From Petrolisthes cinctipes (taxonomy: Eukaryota > Arthropoda > Malacostraca > Decapoda > Porcellanidae), in the NCBI GenBank assembly GCA_033782935.1, contig JAWQEG010002490.1, forward strand, positions 234,357-298,356: a DNA stretch of 64,000 nucleotides, in the 5' to 3' direction. How positions within the stretch are numbered: the first letter of the stretch is position 1; each line of letters begins with the position of its first letter. A program made the position numbers and the translations under genes. The notes beneath the pieces are model-generated. The model ran no database searches and was not told the DNA's origin. It worked only from the letters and a program-made list of their open reading frames with translations. This document shows positions 31,814 to 45,292 of this stretch, piece by piece.

Positions 31814-32613
31814 GTTACTAATAGGGATGTACTGCCTGGGGAGTTGAATTTACCGCATGACCAAAAATTCCAGTATCATATGAAACATCATAGCTTATTA
31901 GTAGTTGTTGTGTTCGCTCAATGTAAAAAAAACACATTACCTTTGTCTATGGTACCAGTACACTGCTATTATTTTGTCTTTGAAGTGATAAGTATGCATT
32001 GTATGTGAATTATAATGACTGATTTTAGAGGCTTATTTGATTATTTCATTGTTTACGTGGCATAAGAGAGTTATATTATGTGTTGCTGGCTAGTTGTAAA
32101 GTAAAGGGGACTGAGGCAGGCAGGCAGGCAGGCAGGCACTACCACAATGTCTCATAATCTAACTGACATCCCAGTTACTTTAATAAATGAGACTCGCAAT
32201 CAATTCCCAAAATAATCCCTCCTTTACAGTTAGTTACAAAAAAAAATATACATTCTTCTGCTACTTATTGATAACCATATAATCCTGAGATAAGATAGCA
32301 ACAATGTTATAAGCATGACAAATAGTTAACTAGCCAGAAACACATAATAACTCTTATGCCACGTAAACAATGAAATAATCAAATAAGCCTCTATAGAAAT
32401 CAGTCATTATAATTCACATACAATGCATACTTATCACTTAAGACAAAATAATAGTAGTGTACTGGTACCATAGGCGAAAAATGGAAAGGTAATGTGTTTT
32501 TTTTACAGAGTGAACACAACAACTACTACTAAGCTATGATGTTTCATTTGATACTGGAATTTTTGGTCATGCGGTAAATTCAAATCCCCAGGCAGTACAC
32601 CCCTATTAGTAAC
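31814..32613. mobile_element. 800-bp palindromic (foldback) element
   Basis: The left arm 31814-32094 and right arm 32329-32613 are inverted copies of about 283 bp with few differences (both contain ccgcatgaccaaaaattcca and gataagtatgcattgtatgt or its inverse). The 234-bp centre has an (AGGC)n run at 32114-32136. No coding frame matches a transposase. Confidence 0.8.
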
Positions 32614-32626
32614 ACTGAAGGCATCT

Positions 32627-32739
32627 GTTGTTCTTTATTACCAAGATATTTATGACGATGGAAGGAAAATGTCGGTGGATATATATGATTGTGGCTGTAC
32701 AGTCGGCAGTATAGGTTCGCTTCATTTCCACCTACATAT
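32627..32739. mobile_element. MITE A fragment followed by left part of MITE B copy 2
   Basis: 32627-32699 is the right end of family A (accaagatatttat...ggctgtac). 32698-32739 is the start of family B (gtacagtcggcagtataggttcg), cut at 32740 by the gypsy LTR and resuming at 39362. Confidence 0.65.
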
Positions 32740-33921
32740 TGTTACGGACGGAGGGTAGAGATACAGTACAGTACTAGTCACTAGACTAGACTTACTCCAA
32801 AGTTAGCTATCAACAGAATAAAGTAGCACTGGGTGGCAGGTATCTGACTATTAAAGTTATGAATTATAAGTAAAAGTACAAACCCAGCCTGTATGAAAGA
32901 ATGCTAACTCAACCCTAAAGAGACCGTCCATACATATACCCAGATTCGGTTATAATGAATAAAAGATGATAGAGAAACTACTCTGACTTTCTATAATATA
33001 TAATGACAATATGAACTAACACAAAGACATACAAGTAACACAGAAAGAATTATAAATGAAATCAGGATTCCCAACTATGACAGAACGTGAGACAGAATTC
33101 CCAGAATATATAATACACTTACAATAACCACACAACTCACTACCACAGTGCCATCACTTCAATACACAAGGCTCTAGGCACACACGTAAGCATAGAATTA
33201 GTCTATCAATAATATTGGCACTTCACTAGCATATATGGTAAATAAACATCAATGCATCACACACATGTAATAATATAATAAAAAAATATCAATACCCAAA
33301 TATATATATATAGTAATAATAGTAATAGTAGTAATATTAGTAATATGAGAGTGACCCCTAAGTTACTGTGAGAAGAAAGTAGAAATAAACAATTATACTT
33401 AACAAAAAATACGTCTGCGAGTCTCCTCCCGAATCTCACCACACTCAATGACTTACAAAACACAAGCTAGCTGTCCCAGTTCCCAAAGATATCTGAAGTA
33501 ACAAGGCCTAAGCCTCGCCCTTATATACCATCGGCTCGACAAAGAAGAGCGTGCCGGTTTCAACAGAGTTAGGAGCGTCTCCAAAACCTGTTTGTAACAC
33601 AGACTTAAACACACTATACTCATATGTTCCCTCCCAAGAAACTATGGGAAGTCCCAAGTAATGAAAACGGACACTCATCACGCCACTTGTGAGAGAAGGC
33701 GAGAGAAAGCGCACGAATCTAGAGAACATAGCTGGTTATGACATACCCGACCTTACGACACCAACACTTAAAGAAAATGGAATAACAAGTGAATTAAATT
33801 CGCACACAACACATCCGGGTGGGGGCCTCTGCCGCCACACTCACAACCACATCCACAGTCACTGTCAAAAATAGATAGCAACACTTATAAATCAATAATA
33901 ATAATTCAGACACACGTAACA
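32740..33921 (-). mobile_element. Ty3/gypsy element (Gmr1-type order), 3' LTR
   Basis: 1182 bp, TGTTACG...CGTAACA, near-identical to 38174-39361. On the minus strand a TATATAAGGGCGAGG box lies near 33512-33526, the likely LTR promoter. Flanking bases are atat and gtat, so any target duplication is imperfect. Confidence 0.9.
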
Positions 33922-34260
33922 CGCCCCCACCAAAGAAAGAGTTTTCCTCTGGAAAATTCGTTCTTGGGTTTACAAAAGTTATGTACAACATGCAAAAATC
34001 AAAAATAAAACATTTAACTTCTAGATAGACAATCGGCTATCACATTATCAACACCTCTTATATGACGTACATCTAGGTGATACTGTTGGAGGAACAAACT
34101 CCAACGGGTAAGCCTTTGGTTCTTGGCCCCCAAACTGTTCAAATACTTCAGAGGGTGGTGGTCAGTGTACACCCTAAGTATTGGTCCAAATGCAGGTACA
34201 TACACAGCAAAGTGTTGCAGGGCGAGGATCAGGGCTAGGAGTTCCTTCTCTATAACCTGA
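33922..34260 (-). pseudogene. RNase H remnant of the gypsy element and polypurine tract
   Basis: The minus strand (34014-34255) reads VIEKELLALILALQHFAVYV, VYTDHHPLKYLNS (third catalytic aspartate) and DVRHIRGVDNVIADCLSRS, then a stop. The first two catalytic acids are lost in the upstream deletion, and the junction is out of frame with the preceding part. 33922-33934 (minus GGTGGGGGCG) is the polypurine tract at the 3' LTR. Confidence 0.8.
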
Positions 34261-36228
34261 TGTCACAGGGGAACTCCAAGCACTTGCACACGGTGTTATC
34301 AAGTTGTGGTCCAACATATACTTCAGCTCCTTCCGCAGCACTTCAATATGGCGTGGACTAACTCGGTAGGGCGGCAGCTTAACTGGCGTAGCCACGCCCA
34401 CGTCCACGTCGTGTTGAGTCCAGTCAGTCCTCCCAGGAACACTGGCGAACACCTTGCCATAGGTTGACATCAACTTCCACAGCTGCGCCACTTGCTCGGG
34501 AGGTAAATGCGACACCTTGTCCCGTAGAGTAGTCTCTGCTTCCTCATTGTCCACCCAATTACACTCTTGAAATTCACAAGTAACCTCTGCCACATCATCA
34601 TCATCTTCTTCCACAGCCACAGCCACAACATGCTGTGTCGTCACTGGAGTCTTCAAAGGGCGGTAGTACGGCTTTAACATATTCACATGGCACAACTGAT
34701 GAGACCTCCGCCGGTCGGGCGTCTTCACAAGATAGTCAGTCTCACCCAGCCTCTTCTCTACCACGTACGGACCTTGAAACTTGGCAGCCAGGGGTTGACC
34801 TTGAAGTGGCAGTAGCACCAACACTTCATCACCAACTTGGAACTCCCTCCATCTGGCCTTCCGATCATACCACTGTTTCATTTTCCCTTGGGCTTCCTCG
34901 AGGTTCTTCTTCGCCTCTTCTCTAGTGTCACACAGACGGGTCTTGAACTCCAGGATGTATTGTAGAAGGTTCTTGCTAGTGTCGACGTCACTACTCCATG
35001 CCTCCTTGACGATGCTCAAAGGACCTCTGACATGGTGTGCGAAGACAAGCTCATTCGGAGAGAAACCCAGGCTCTCCTGCGGTACTTCCCTCGTTGCAAA
35101 CAGTAGGAAAGGAACACCCTTGTCCCAATCCTTGGTGTGTTCCAAGCAGTATTTCCGCATCATATTCTTCAGGGTCTGGTGGTATCTCTCCAAGGCACCC
35201 TGGGACTCTGGATGGTAAGCACTGCTTCTAACATGTTTAACTCCCAACTCTTCCAAAGTCTGCTGGAACAGGTTAGACAAAAAATTAGAACCCCTATCAG
35301 ACTGTATCTCATTAGGTAACCCAAACTTAGTACAAAATCCTAACAATGCTTTCACAACAGCCTTAGCATTCATAGTTCTGAGGGGAATTGCCTCAGGGTA
35401 CCTAGTACAAGGGTCTAATAAAGTAAGAAGGTATTGAAATCCGGTAGAAGTGGTAGGAAGTGGACCCACTATGTCTATAATTAACTTTGAGAAAGGTGGT
35501 CCAATAGCAGGGATGGGAATTAGGGGAGACTTAGATGGTTTCTGGTTAGGCCGTCCCACAACCTGGCATGTGTGACAACTCCTCACATGCTGGTACACAT
35601 CAGCCCTCATGGCAGGCCAGTAAAATTCTGCCCTAAGCCGTTCAAGGGTTTTCCTCACTCCTAAGTGGGCAGCAAAGGGAATATCATGAGCTAGCCTAAT
35701 TAGTTCCTGCCTGCACACACTCGGCACAACTAACTGGTGTACATCCCTCAATCCCTCATCTACACTAGTATGAGGAGGTTTCCACCTCCTGTACAAAACT
35801 CCATCCTTCTCATATAAACATGAACCCTTTTCTTCCCCCATATTTTCAACTGCCAGGCTCCTTAACTCTTGGATACCTAGGTCACTACCTTGCAAATCCT
35901 TAAATCTATCAACATCTACACACTCCAGAGACAGCTGCTCACTAGAGGCATCTGAAAAAAGATTAGTTAGAGAAGGATCGTCCGGTGATTCCCCATCACC
36001 ATCAACGTCCTCCACTGGTGGGTCGGAAGGAGTTACAACTGCCTCGGCTGCTTCCACACGCCGGCTCTCCTCCACCCTTGACATCGATCGGGTCACGGCA
36101 CATACAGGGAAGTTCATCTGGTCCTCTTCCTCCGCAACTTCGGCAGGTACAGGATCCTTGGTCATAACTGGGGCACTCACTTCCTCACCCCTAACCAAAT
36201 CATTCCCAAGTATTAGATCCACATTAGA
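34261..36228 (-). pseudogene. Protease end, integrase and first part of reverse transcriptase (gypsy, Gmr1-type)
   Basis: One frame from 36222. It holds VDLILGNDLVRG (end of protease), an acidic linker, integrase HHCC (HLGVRKTLERL ... RSCHTCQ) and DDE core: LIIDIVGPLP (D), IQSDRGSNFLSN (D), ESQGALERYHQTL (E). A GPY-like domain follows (KFQGPYVVEKRLGETDY). Only after that comes the start of RT (PPYRVSPRHIEVLRKEL...ASAWSSPV), where sequence jumps to RNase H at about 34262. Integrase before RT is unusual for Ty3/gypsy and is known from Gmr1-type elements. All RT catalytic motifs are missing. Confidence 0.85.
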
Positions 36229-38031
36229 CTAGGGCAATGACTCCACCAATCCAACCTGTGCCGTCCCGTTAAATAAATTACAACTCACCCTACACTCCAC
36301 CAAAGGAACCGTCAGGGAGCCTCCTACTCCCCTGAGCAAAACAAAGTCCTTGGACCTCACCTCAACATGTTTCGGTCTTACCCACAGAGTAATTGTAGAA
36401 CCAGTGTCTCGGAGTATCTTAACAGGGTGCTGGGATTCCCCCAGCTTGACCAACCCATCAGAACGATACGGAGCGTAACAATCCTCAGCCGCAGCATCCG
36501 TAGATACCGACTGGACAACAGCTCCTGTAACATCAGACATGGGAACAGCATCCGCTGCACCCTTCCCTCCTTCTGAAAGAACTCTATCTTTAGAAGTGGG
36601 CAAAACAGAGTTATCCCTACTATCCTTTCGGGGCTTAGAAACTGTGACAATAGCCCTGTCACAAGAAACAAAATTGGTTGGCCTAACAACTCCTGCCTTT
36701 CTCCAACATCGGTCTACAGTATGCCCTGTTTTGTGGCAATAAGTATTTGTGAAAGTTCGTGTCCAAGGTTTGTGTGGAGTGCGTGTAGGTGTTTGTGCAT
36801 GTGAGATACCCGGAGGACTGGGACTAGTGACATGAGTGCTTTTAGAATTCGTGGAGACATCGCTATCATAGGTTTTATTATTGGTGGTTGGAGGGGGTCT
36901 ATTTTGGCCTTTGTCTTTGGCTTTAAACTGTTTCCTGACTAAAACGTATTCATCAGCATAAACTGCAGCTTCCTCAGCTGTCTTTACTCTCTTATCACTT
37001 ATAAACATCTGCAAATCTGGCTCCATCTGGCTCAGAAATTGCTCCAACTTAACCAACTCCTCCAACCTACAATAATTACCTTCTACTCTCTCACTTCTTA
37101 TCCATGCTAGAAATAGGTCACTCTGATATTTCATAAATTCAGTCCATGTCTCATTAGGACGTTTCTTACTATTACGGTACTTCTGTCTGTAAGCTTCTGG
37201 TCTTAATTCATACGTCCTTAGTACTGCAGACTTTAATGTTTCATAATCCAAAGATTCCTGAAAACTGAGAGCATCAAATGCTCTTAAAGCTTTACCACAA
37301 AATACTGACTGTGCTAGCGTTGACCATCGTTCCTTCGGCCACCCACTACCCTCTGCTACTTTCTCAAACCTCTGGAATAATTCAGCAACATGGTCCTCAT
37401 CAAACTTAGGAACCAACCTGTGCTGTTCTGATGACCCTCCCGACACAACCGGTCGTCGTGGCTCATGGTCCACTTTATGTTTCTCCAACTCCAATTCCAG
37501 TCTCTTTTGTTCGAATTCTAACTTCTTTTGCTCTCTCTCAGACTCTAATCTCATTTGCTCTCTCTCAAACTCCAACTGAGCTCTCCTTTCCTCACTCTCA
37601 GACTCTAATCTCCTTTGCTCTCCCTCAGACTCTAACCTCCTTTGCTCTCTCTCAAGCTGTAATTGTAGCATACGGAACTCATGGTCACGCGCAGCTTGGT
37701 CATTCCCAAATTGTTTATTCGGAATCACAGTGGTTTCAAGCAAATCAGAATGTGCAGACCAGTCACTTACGACAGAAACATTATCCTTCCTCTCAACAAA
37801 ATCATACAAATCAGTGCCGCATAGATGGTGGCAAATCAGGTTAGCTAGTGGAAATGCGTTGGAACTTTCAAAGGCAAGTTCCAACTTCTGTGCAACAAGT
37901 AATAATTCCTCTCTCCTTAGTGCTCTTACTCTCTCGGGATTAGGACTTGATTTAATAAAATCTGCAGCATCCTGCTCAGAAGTGAGATGAAGTGGAGCCC
38001 ACCTTTCACTAGCCACACCCTGAGTCTCCAT
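36229..38031 (-). pseudogene. Gag and aspartic protease of the gypsy element
   Basis: 600 residues from METQGVASERW to a TAG at 36229-36231, after which the same frame continues. Domains: an N-terminal helical part; a long coiled coil (about residues 118-190) built from QRRLESE-type tandem repeats; a SCAN-like capsid segment (HVAELFQRFEKVA...WPKERWSTLAQ); a zinc knuckle YCHKTGHTVDRC whose first cysteine is replaced (asparagine at that place); protease LRDTGSTITLW. The single stop within the protease and the damaged knuckle indicate decay. Confidence 0.85.
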
Positions 38032-38173
38032 TGCTCACTAACTATTAGGCAAAGTACACAAAAAAATGGAAAAATGCAATGCAAGAAAAAAGTTATGCAA
38101 CAGTAATACAATGATAGTACACAAGTCTCAGTTCAGCAAAAATTGGAAATCCTGGCGAGGTCGCCAATTTATA
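38032..38173 (-). promoter_or_regulatory. Leader with primer-binding site, tRNA-Arg type
   Basis: On the minus strand TGGCGACC (38166-38159) lies 7 bases after the 5' LTR. It is complementary to the 3' end GGTCGCCA of tRNA-Arg(UCG); the match stops after eight bases. The gag ATG follows at 38031. Confidence 0.55.
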
Positions 38174-39361
38174 TGTTACGGACGGAGGGTAGAGATACAG
38201 TACAGTACTAGTCTCTAGACTAGACTTACTCCAAAGTTAGCTATCAACAGAATAAAGTAGCACTGGGTGGCAGGTATCTGACTATCAAGGTTATGAATTA
38301 GAAGTAAAAGTACAAACCCAGCCTGTATGAAAGATTGCTAACTCAACCCTAAAGACACCGTCCATACATATACCCAGATTCGGTTATAATGAATAAATGA
38401 TGATAGAGAAACTACTCAGATTTTCTATAATATATAATGACAATATGAACTAACACAAAGACATACAAGTAACACAGAAAGAATTATTAAATGAAATCAG
38501 GATTCCCAACTATGACAGAACGTGAGACAGAGCACCCAAAATATATATAATACACTTGCAATAATCACACAACAACTTACTACCACTGTGCCATCACTTC
38601 AATACACAAGGCTCTAGGCACACACGTAAGCCTAGAAGTAGTTTATCAATAGCACTGGCACATCACTGGCATATATAGTAAACAAACATCAATGCATCAC
38701 ACACATGTAATAATATAATAATAAAATATCAATACCCAAATATATATATATAGTAATAATAGTAATAGTAGTAATAGTAGTAATATGAGAGTGACCCCTA
38801 AGTTACTGTGAGAAGAAAGTAGAAATAAACAATTATACTTAACAAAAATACGTCTGCGAGTCTGCTCCCGAATCTCACCACACTCAATGACTTACAAAAC
38901 ACAAGCTAGCTGTCCCAGTTCCCAAAGATATCTGAAGTAACAAGGCCTAAGCCTCGCTCTTATATACTCTCGGCTTGACAAAGAAAGCGTGCCGGTTTCA
39001 ACAGAGCTACAGGAACGTCTCCGAACCTGTTCGTTAACACAGACTTAAACACACTATACTCATATGTTCCCTCCCAAGAAACTATGGGTAGTCCCACGTA
39101 ATGAAAACGGACACTCATCACGCCACTTGCGAGAGAAGGCGAGAGAAAGCGTACGAATCTAGAGAACATAGCTGGTTATGACATACCCGACCTTTCGACA
39201 CCTACACTTAAAGAAAATGGAATAATAAATGAATTAAATTCGCACACAACACATCCGGGTGGGGGCCTCAGCTACCACACTCACAACCACATCCACAGTC
39301 ACTGTCAAAAATAGATAGCAACACTTATAAATCAATAATAATAATTCACACACACGTAACA
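38174..39361 (-). mobile_element. Ty3/gypsy element (Gmr1-type order), 5' LTR
   Basis: 1188 bp, differing from the 3' LTR at scattered positions only. The minus-strand TATATAAGAGCGAGG box lies at about 38949-38963. Confidence 0.9.
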
Positions 39362-39603
39362 GTATGTATTAGCTATAGTAATGTTATAATACAATTTTAA
39401 TACACAGATGACATATATACCTAACATGGTAAATTATGTATTTATGTATGTATGTATGTATTAGCTATAGTAATGTTACAATACAATTTTAATACACAGA
39501 TGACAGATATACCTAACATATGGTAAATTATGTATGTATGTATGTATGTATATATGTATGTATGTATGTATGTGAAGGAAGCATAACACACTGTGCTTCT
39601 TAA
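39362..39603. mobile_element. MITE B copy 2, right part, duplicated, with (TATG)n
   Basis: gtatgtattagctatagtaa...atacacagatgaca corresponds to the inner part of MITE B at 24300-24375 (inverted). It occurs twice (39362-39435 and 39449-39532), the copies separated by (TATG)n. Confidence 0.6.
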
Positions 39604-40129
39604 GGGGTTGCGGGGTTAGGGGGTTGGGGTTTGGGGGGGGTTCAGGGGGTGCAGGAATAGGGGGACAGGCTTTGTAGGGGTGGGGGGTGCGGGAGTAGGG
39701 GGACAGGCTTTGAGGGGGGGGTTAGGGGGTGCGGGAATAGGGGACAGGCTTTCGGGGGGGGTTAGGGGGTGCGGGAATTGGGGGACTGGCTTTGTGGGGG
39801 TGGGGGGTGCGGGAGTAGGGGGACAGGCATTGGGGGGGATTAGGGGGGTGCGGGAGTAGGGGGACAGGCTTTGTTGGGGGGGGTTAGGGGGTGCGGGAGG
39901 AGCCTGTCCCCTACTCCCGCACCCCCCTGAACCCCCCCACAAGCCTGTCACCTACTCCTGCACCCCCCTGAACCCCCCCCCAAGCCTGTCACCTACTCCT
40001 GCACCCCCCTGAACCCCCCCCAAGCCTGCCCCCCTACTCCCTCACCCTCCTAACCACCCCCCAAGCCTGCCTCCCTACTGCCGCACCCCCCTAAACCCCC
40101 CCCCAAAGCCTGTCCCCCTACTCCCACAC
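39604..40129. repeat. G-rich minisatellite with inverted C-rich arm
   Basis: About eight G-rich units (tgcgggagtagggggacaggct), then from 39905 the inverse C-rich units to 40129. Fourth locus of this family. Confidence 0.75.
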
Positions 40130-40570
40130 CACATTAAATTTGATACATGTAAAATAATATTATATTATTATTATTTTATATTATTATTATTTTATATTAT
40201 TATTATTTTATATTATTATTATTTTATATTATTATTTTATATTATTATTATTATATTATTATTATTATTATTATTATTTTATATTATTATTTTTTTATAT
40301 TATTATTATTATTATTATTTTATATTATTATTTTATATTATTATTATTTTATATTATTATTTTATATTATTATTATTTTATATTATTATTATTTTATATC
40401 ATTATTTTATATTATTATTTTATATTATTATTATTTTATATTATTATTATTTTATATCATTATTTTATATTATTATTTTATATTATTATTATTTTATATT
40501 ATTATTTTATATTATTATTTTATATTATTATTTTATTTTATATTATTTTACATGTATCAAATTTAATGTG
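40130..40570. repeat. AT satellite enclosed by 30-bp perfect inverted repeats
   Basis: CACATTAAATTTGATACATG (start of a 30-bp end) at 40130 and its exact inverse ending at 40570 enclose about 380 bp of TTATATTATTA-type repeat. No gene. Confidence 0.75.
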
Positions 40571-40815
40571 TAATTATTGTAATATTTTTCAGTGATTTAT
40601 ACAATTTTATATTCCTGTACTGTCTTATAATAATACAAAGAAATACAAAAATTATCTCCTTCTCTCTCTCTCTCTCTCTCTCACACACATACACATACAC
40701 TCTCTCTCACACACACACACACACACGTACACTCTCTCTCTCACACACACACACACGTACACTCTCTCTCACTCATACACACACGTACACTCTCTCTCAC
40801 ATACACACACACACA

Positions 40816-40855
<40 letters not shown>

Positions 40856-40959
40856 CTCTCTCTCTCACACACATACACACGTACACTCTCTCTCACACAC
40901 ACACACGTACACTCTCTCTCTATCACACACACACACACAGACTCTCTCACACACACACA

Positions 40960-40990
<31 letters not shown>

Positions 40991-41419
40991 GTACAGTTGA
41001 GCAAGTAGGAAGTGCAAGAAAAATATGAATGTATATGGCCACATCTTCACTACCACTCAAAGTTCAGCCAATCACGTTCCACCTTACATTGGCTTTGAAT
41101 TCTCAGTTATTCATTCATAAATATACGAGGGATTATACTACAAAGAACTACCAGATGTTGAAATATACAGCCAAATTTTTCTTGCACTTTCTACTTGCTC
41201 AACTGTACACTCTCTCTCTCTTTCACACACACACAAACCTACACTCTCTCTCTCTAACATACACACACACGTACACTCTCTCCCTCTCTCTCTCTCTCTC
41301 ACAGACTCTCTCTACCTACATGTGAGGGTGTGGTTGGTGGTAGGGTGTGTTGTTGACATCTGGGGTGGGTTGGGTTGGTCATTGCTGTAACACTCCACAT
41401 TTTGTTTTGTAATATGTAG
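40571..41419. repeat. (CT)n/(CA)n tracts around a MITE
   Basis: 40659-40990 and 41209-41325 are alternating CT and CA tracts, interrupted by the MITE H copy at 40991-41208. Edges are AT-rich without genes. Confidence 0.8.
40991..41208. mobile_element. MITE family H, complete copy
   Basis: 218 bp from GTACAGTTGAGCAAGTAGGA to its inverse ACTTGCTCAACTGTAC, inner parts similar to 31563-31788. Inserted in a CA/CT tract. Confidence 0.8.
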
Positions 41420-41735
41420 AGATAAATACATACACTAATACAAGGATTCATAGATGGATAGATAGATAATTTTATTGTCTATTAGATAGTGCAAACGGAA
41501 AATAGATAAATAGAAGGGCAGCAGAGTAATTAGAAGAATAAAAAAAATATTGTCAAAACTTGTGAAAATTGCTGTAAGACTGTCCAGATGTTTTGTAATC
41601 TGTACACATAAATACATACATTAATACAAGCATACATAGATGGGTAGATAGATAATTTTATGGGCTATTAGATGGTGCAAACGGAAAATGGATATATAGA
41701 AAGACAACCGAGTATTTAGAATAATAAAAAAATTA
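41420..41735. repeat. Tandem duplication of about 180 bp
   Basis: ataaatacatacactaatac...gtgcaaacggaaaatagata occurs twice (about 41421-41555 and 41606-41735) with several changes. Possibly a decayed non-LTR 3' end; no coding sequence. Confidence 0.5.
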
Positions 41736-41801
41736 AAAATGGCTGTGGCCACCACCGCCATTAACAATAACACACTCACACAGAAATTGCAACTATGGCC
41801 G

Positions 41802-41920
41802 TATTCAAGAACATCCGTGGTGTGTACGATGGTGTGGTACTGTACGACGGCTCTGTGGTTTGTCTATGGACCCATCGTATCGGTACCATGCATCGTATGC
41901 ACCACCAACGTTCTTGAATA
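41802..41920. repeat. Small foldback element
   Basis: About 50-bp arms: GTATTCAAGAACATCCGTGG against the inverse of the right end (ctattcaagaacgttggtgg). 41921-42369 behind it is AT-rich with a repeated phrase accttagatttccttaga and no gene. Confidence 0.55.
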
Positions 41921-42369
41921 GCATATAAACAAATGGACTTACCATGCTTGTTTTTCTCTCTATGGCCAAAAATTTACCTTAAATTTCCTTAGATTATCAA
42001 AATGTTTACCTTAGATTTCCTTAGAGAATAAAAAAATTACCTTAGATTTCCCCAGGTTTAATGGGTTTTATGCCGATTTTCCTTAGATGGTCAAAATATT
42101 ACCTTAAAAATCCCCACATTTATGCTACTCTGGGGTAATTACCTTAAGAATGGTAATGGTGGAGACAGGCAGGGTTGTAAAGCCGACATGCACAAAGTAA
42201 ATATATAAGATAATTAATTATTTTTTTAAATATATTATTTTAATTAAAATTAGTATAATAATTACATTTTTAATTCTTTCTAAGGTCAAACGAGTATGTA
42301 AGTTTTAAATTATAATTATATATATAAAATCCATGATAATTAATTTTTTTTTTAATTAAATATATTATT

Positions 42370-43728
42370 TTAATTAAAATACATATACATATACAGACAG
42401 ACAGACATACAGAGAGACATAGACATATACATACATACATACATATACAGACAGACAGACATACAGACATAGCCATAAGTTTAATACATGTATAATAATA
42501 CAGAGGTATACACTAATTATATACATGTAAAGTATAGTAGTGTATACTGTATACTGTACTGTAATGTATGTATAGACAGACAGACATACAGAGAGACATA
42601 GACATATACATACATACATACATATACAGACAGACAGACATACAGACATAGCCATAAGTTTAATACATGTATAATAATACAGAGGTATACACTAATTATA
42701 TACATGTAAAGTATAGTAGTGTATACTGTATACTGTACTGTAATGTATGTATAGACAGACAGACATACAGAGAGACATAGACATATACATACATACATAC
42801 ATATACAGACAGACAGACATACAGACATAGCCATAAGTTTAATACATGTATAATAATACAGAGGTATACACTAATTATATACATGTAAAGTATAGTAGTG
42901 TATACTGTATACTGTACTGTATACTGTACTGTAATGTATGTATAGACAGACAGACATACAGAGAGACATAGACATATACATACATATACAGACAGACAGA
43001 CATACAGACATAGCCATAAGTTTAATACATGTATAATAATACAGAGGTATACACTAATTATATACATGTAAAGTATAGTAGTGTATACTGTATACTGTAC
43101 TGTAATGTATGTATAGACAGACAGACATACAGAGAGACATAGACATATACATACATACATACATATACAGACAGACAGACATACAGACATAGCCATAAGT
43201 TTAATACATGTATAATAATACAGAGGTATACACTAATTATATACATGTAAAGTATAGTAGTGTATACTGTATACTGTACTGTATACTGTACTGTAATGTA
43301 TGTATAGACAGACAGACATACAGAGAGACATAGACATATACATACATATACAGACAGACAGACATACAGACATAGCCATAAGTTTAATACATGTATAATA
43401 ATACAGAGGTATACACTAATTATATACATGTAAAGTATAGTAGTGTATACTGTATACTGTACTGTATACTGTACTGTAATGTATGTATAGACAGACAGAC
43501 ATACAGAGAGACATAGACATATACATACATATACAGATAGACAGACATACAGACATAGCCATAAGTTTAATACATGTATAATAATACAGAGGTATACACT
43601 AATTATATACATGTAAAGTATAGTAGTGTATACTGTATACTGTACTGTATACTGTACTGTAATGTATGTATAGACAGACAGACATACAGAGAGACATAGA
43701 CATATACATACATACATACATATATACA
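42370..43728. repeat. 180-bp satellite array
   Basis: Seven to eight head-to-tail monomers of 179-184 bp. The phrase gccataagtttaatacatgt recurs at about 42472, 42651, 42830, 43012, 43191, 43373 and 43557. Length changes come from an 11-bp tgtatactgtac sub-repeat and the (ATAC)n part. Neighbouring monomers are almost identical. The array is open on the minus strand in part; no protein family recognised. Confidence 0.9.
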
Positions 43729-44297
43729 CCGTTGTTCTCCCATATACTTTAGATTAACACTATAGGAGTATACTGGAAACATTGAGAAAAATAACATTAA
43801 TTTAATTCACAAACAATATGCATCTCACTCAAGTACATGGAATACATTGACAATATTAACTTGACACAATACATTAACAATTGGTTCTGTTCTCCCAACT
43901 TAATTAAGTAATACAAAAATAATCACCTTAATACTAGACCTTAAATATTAAACCTTAATGCTACTTACAAATATTTCACCAACCCCGTCACCACCACAAT
44001 GCATCACCAATCCACCCGGACCACAAGAAGCAGAGGGAATGTCTGAAACGTCGACTTCCTGCCCTTATATACCCTGTTGAAGACATGACGTATGTGTATC
44101 TTAGATGCCTGAACCAATGAAACAACTCCCTTAATGCGGGAAAACTTCTTGACCAATACCACGGATAAACACATGCACACACACTCTGCCATTGGTTGCC
44201 TTTCCTCGCTCGTTCCCTTGCCAGATGATGGTAGTTAATGTATTCCCCTAACAGGTAGTTAAGGCTGGTTCAGGCCACTCGTGCTTCTCGTCACAAT
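43729..44297 (-). repeat. Candidate solo LTR with a TATA box
   Basis: Reading the minus strand: TGTGACGAGAAGCACGAG at the right end and, inside, CAGGGTATATAAGGGCAGG (about 44062-44080) followed by an unusual CpG-bearing stretch (gaagtcgacgtttcagac). The layout resembles an LTR promoter. The left boundary is uncertain and no internal coding part is attached. Confidence 0.35.

Positions 44298-45292
<995 letters not shown>

Noticed and set aside
42270..43797. Overlapping minus-strand frames of up to 223 codons
   Set aside because: 180-bp satellite without protein features.
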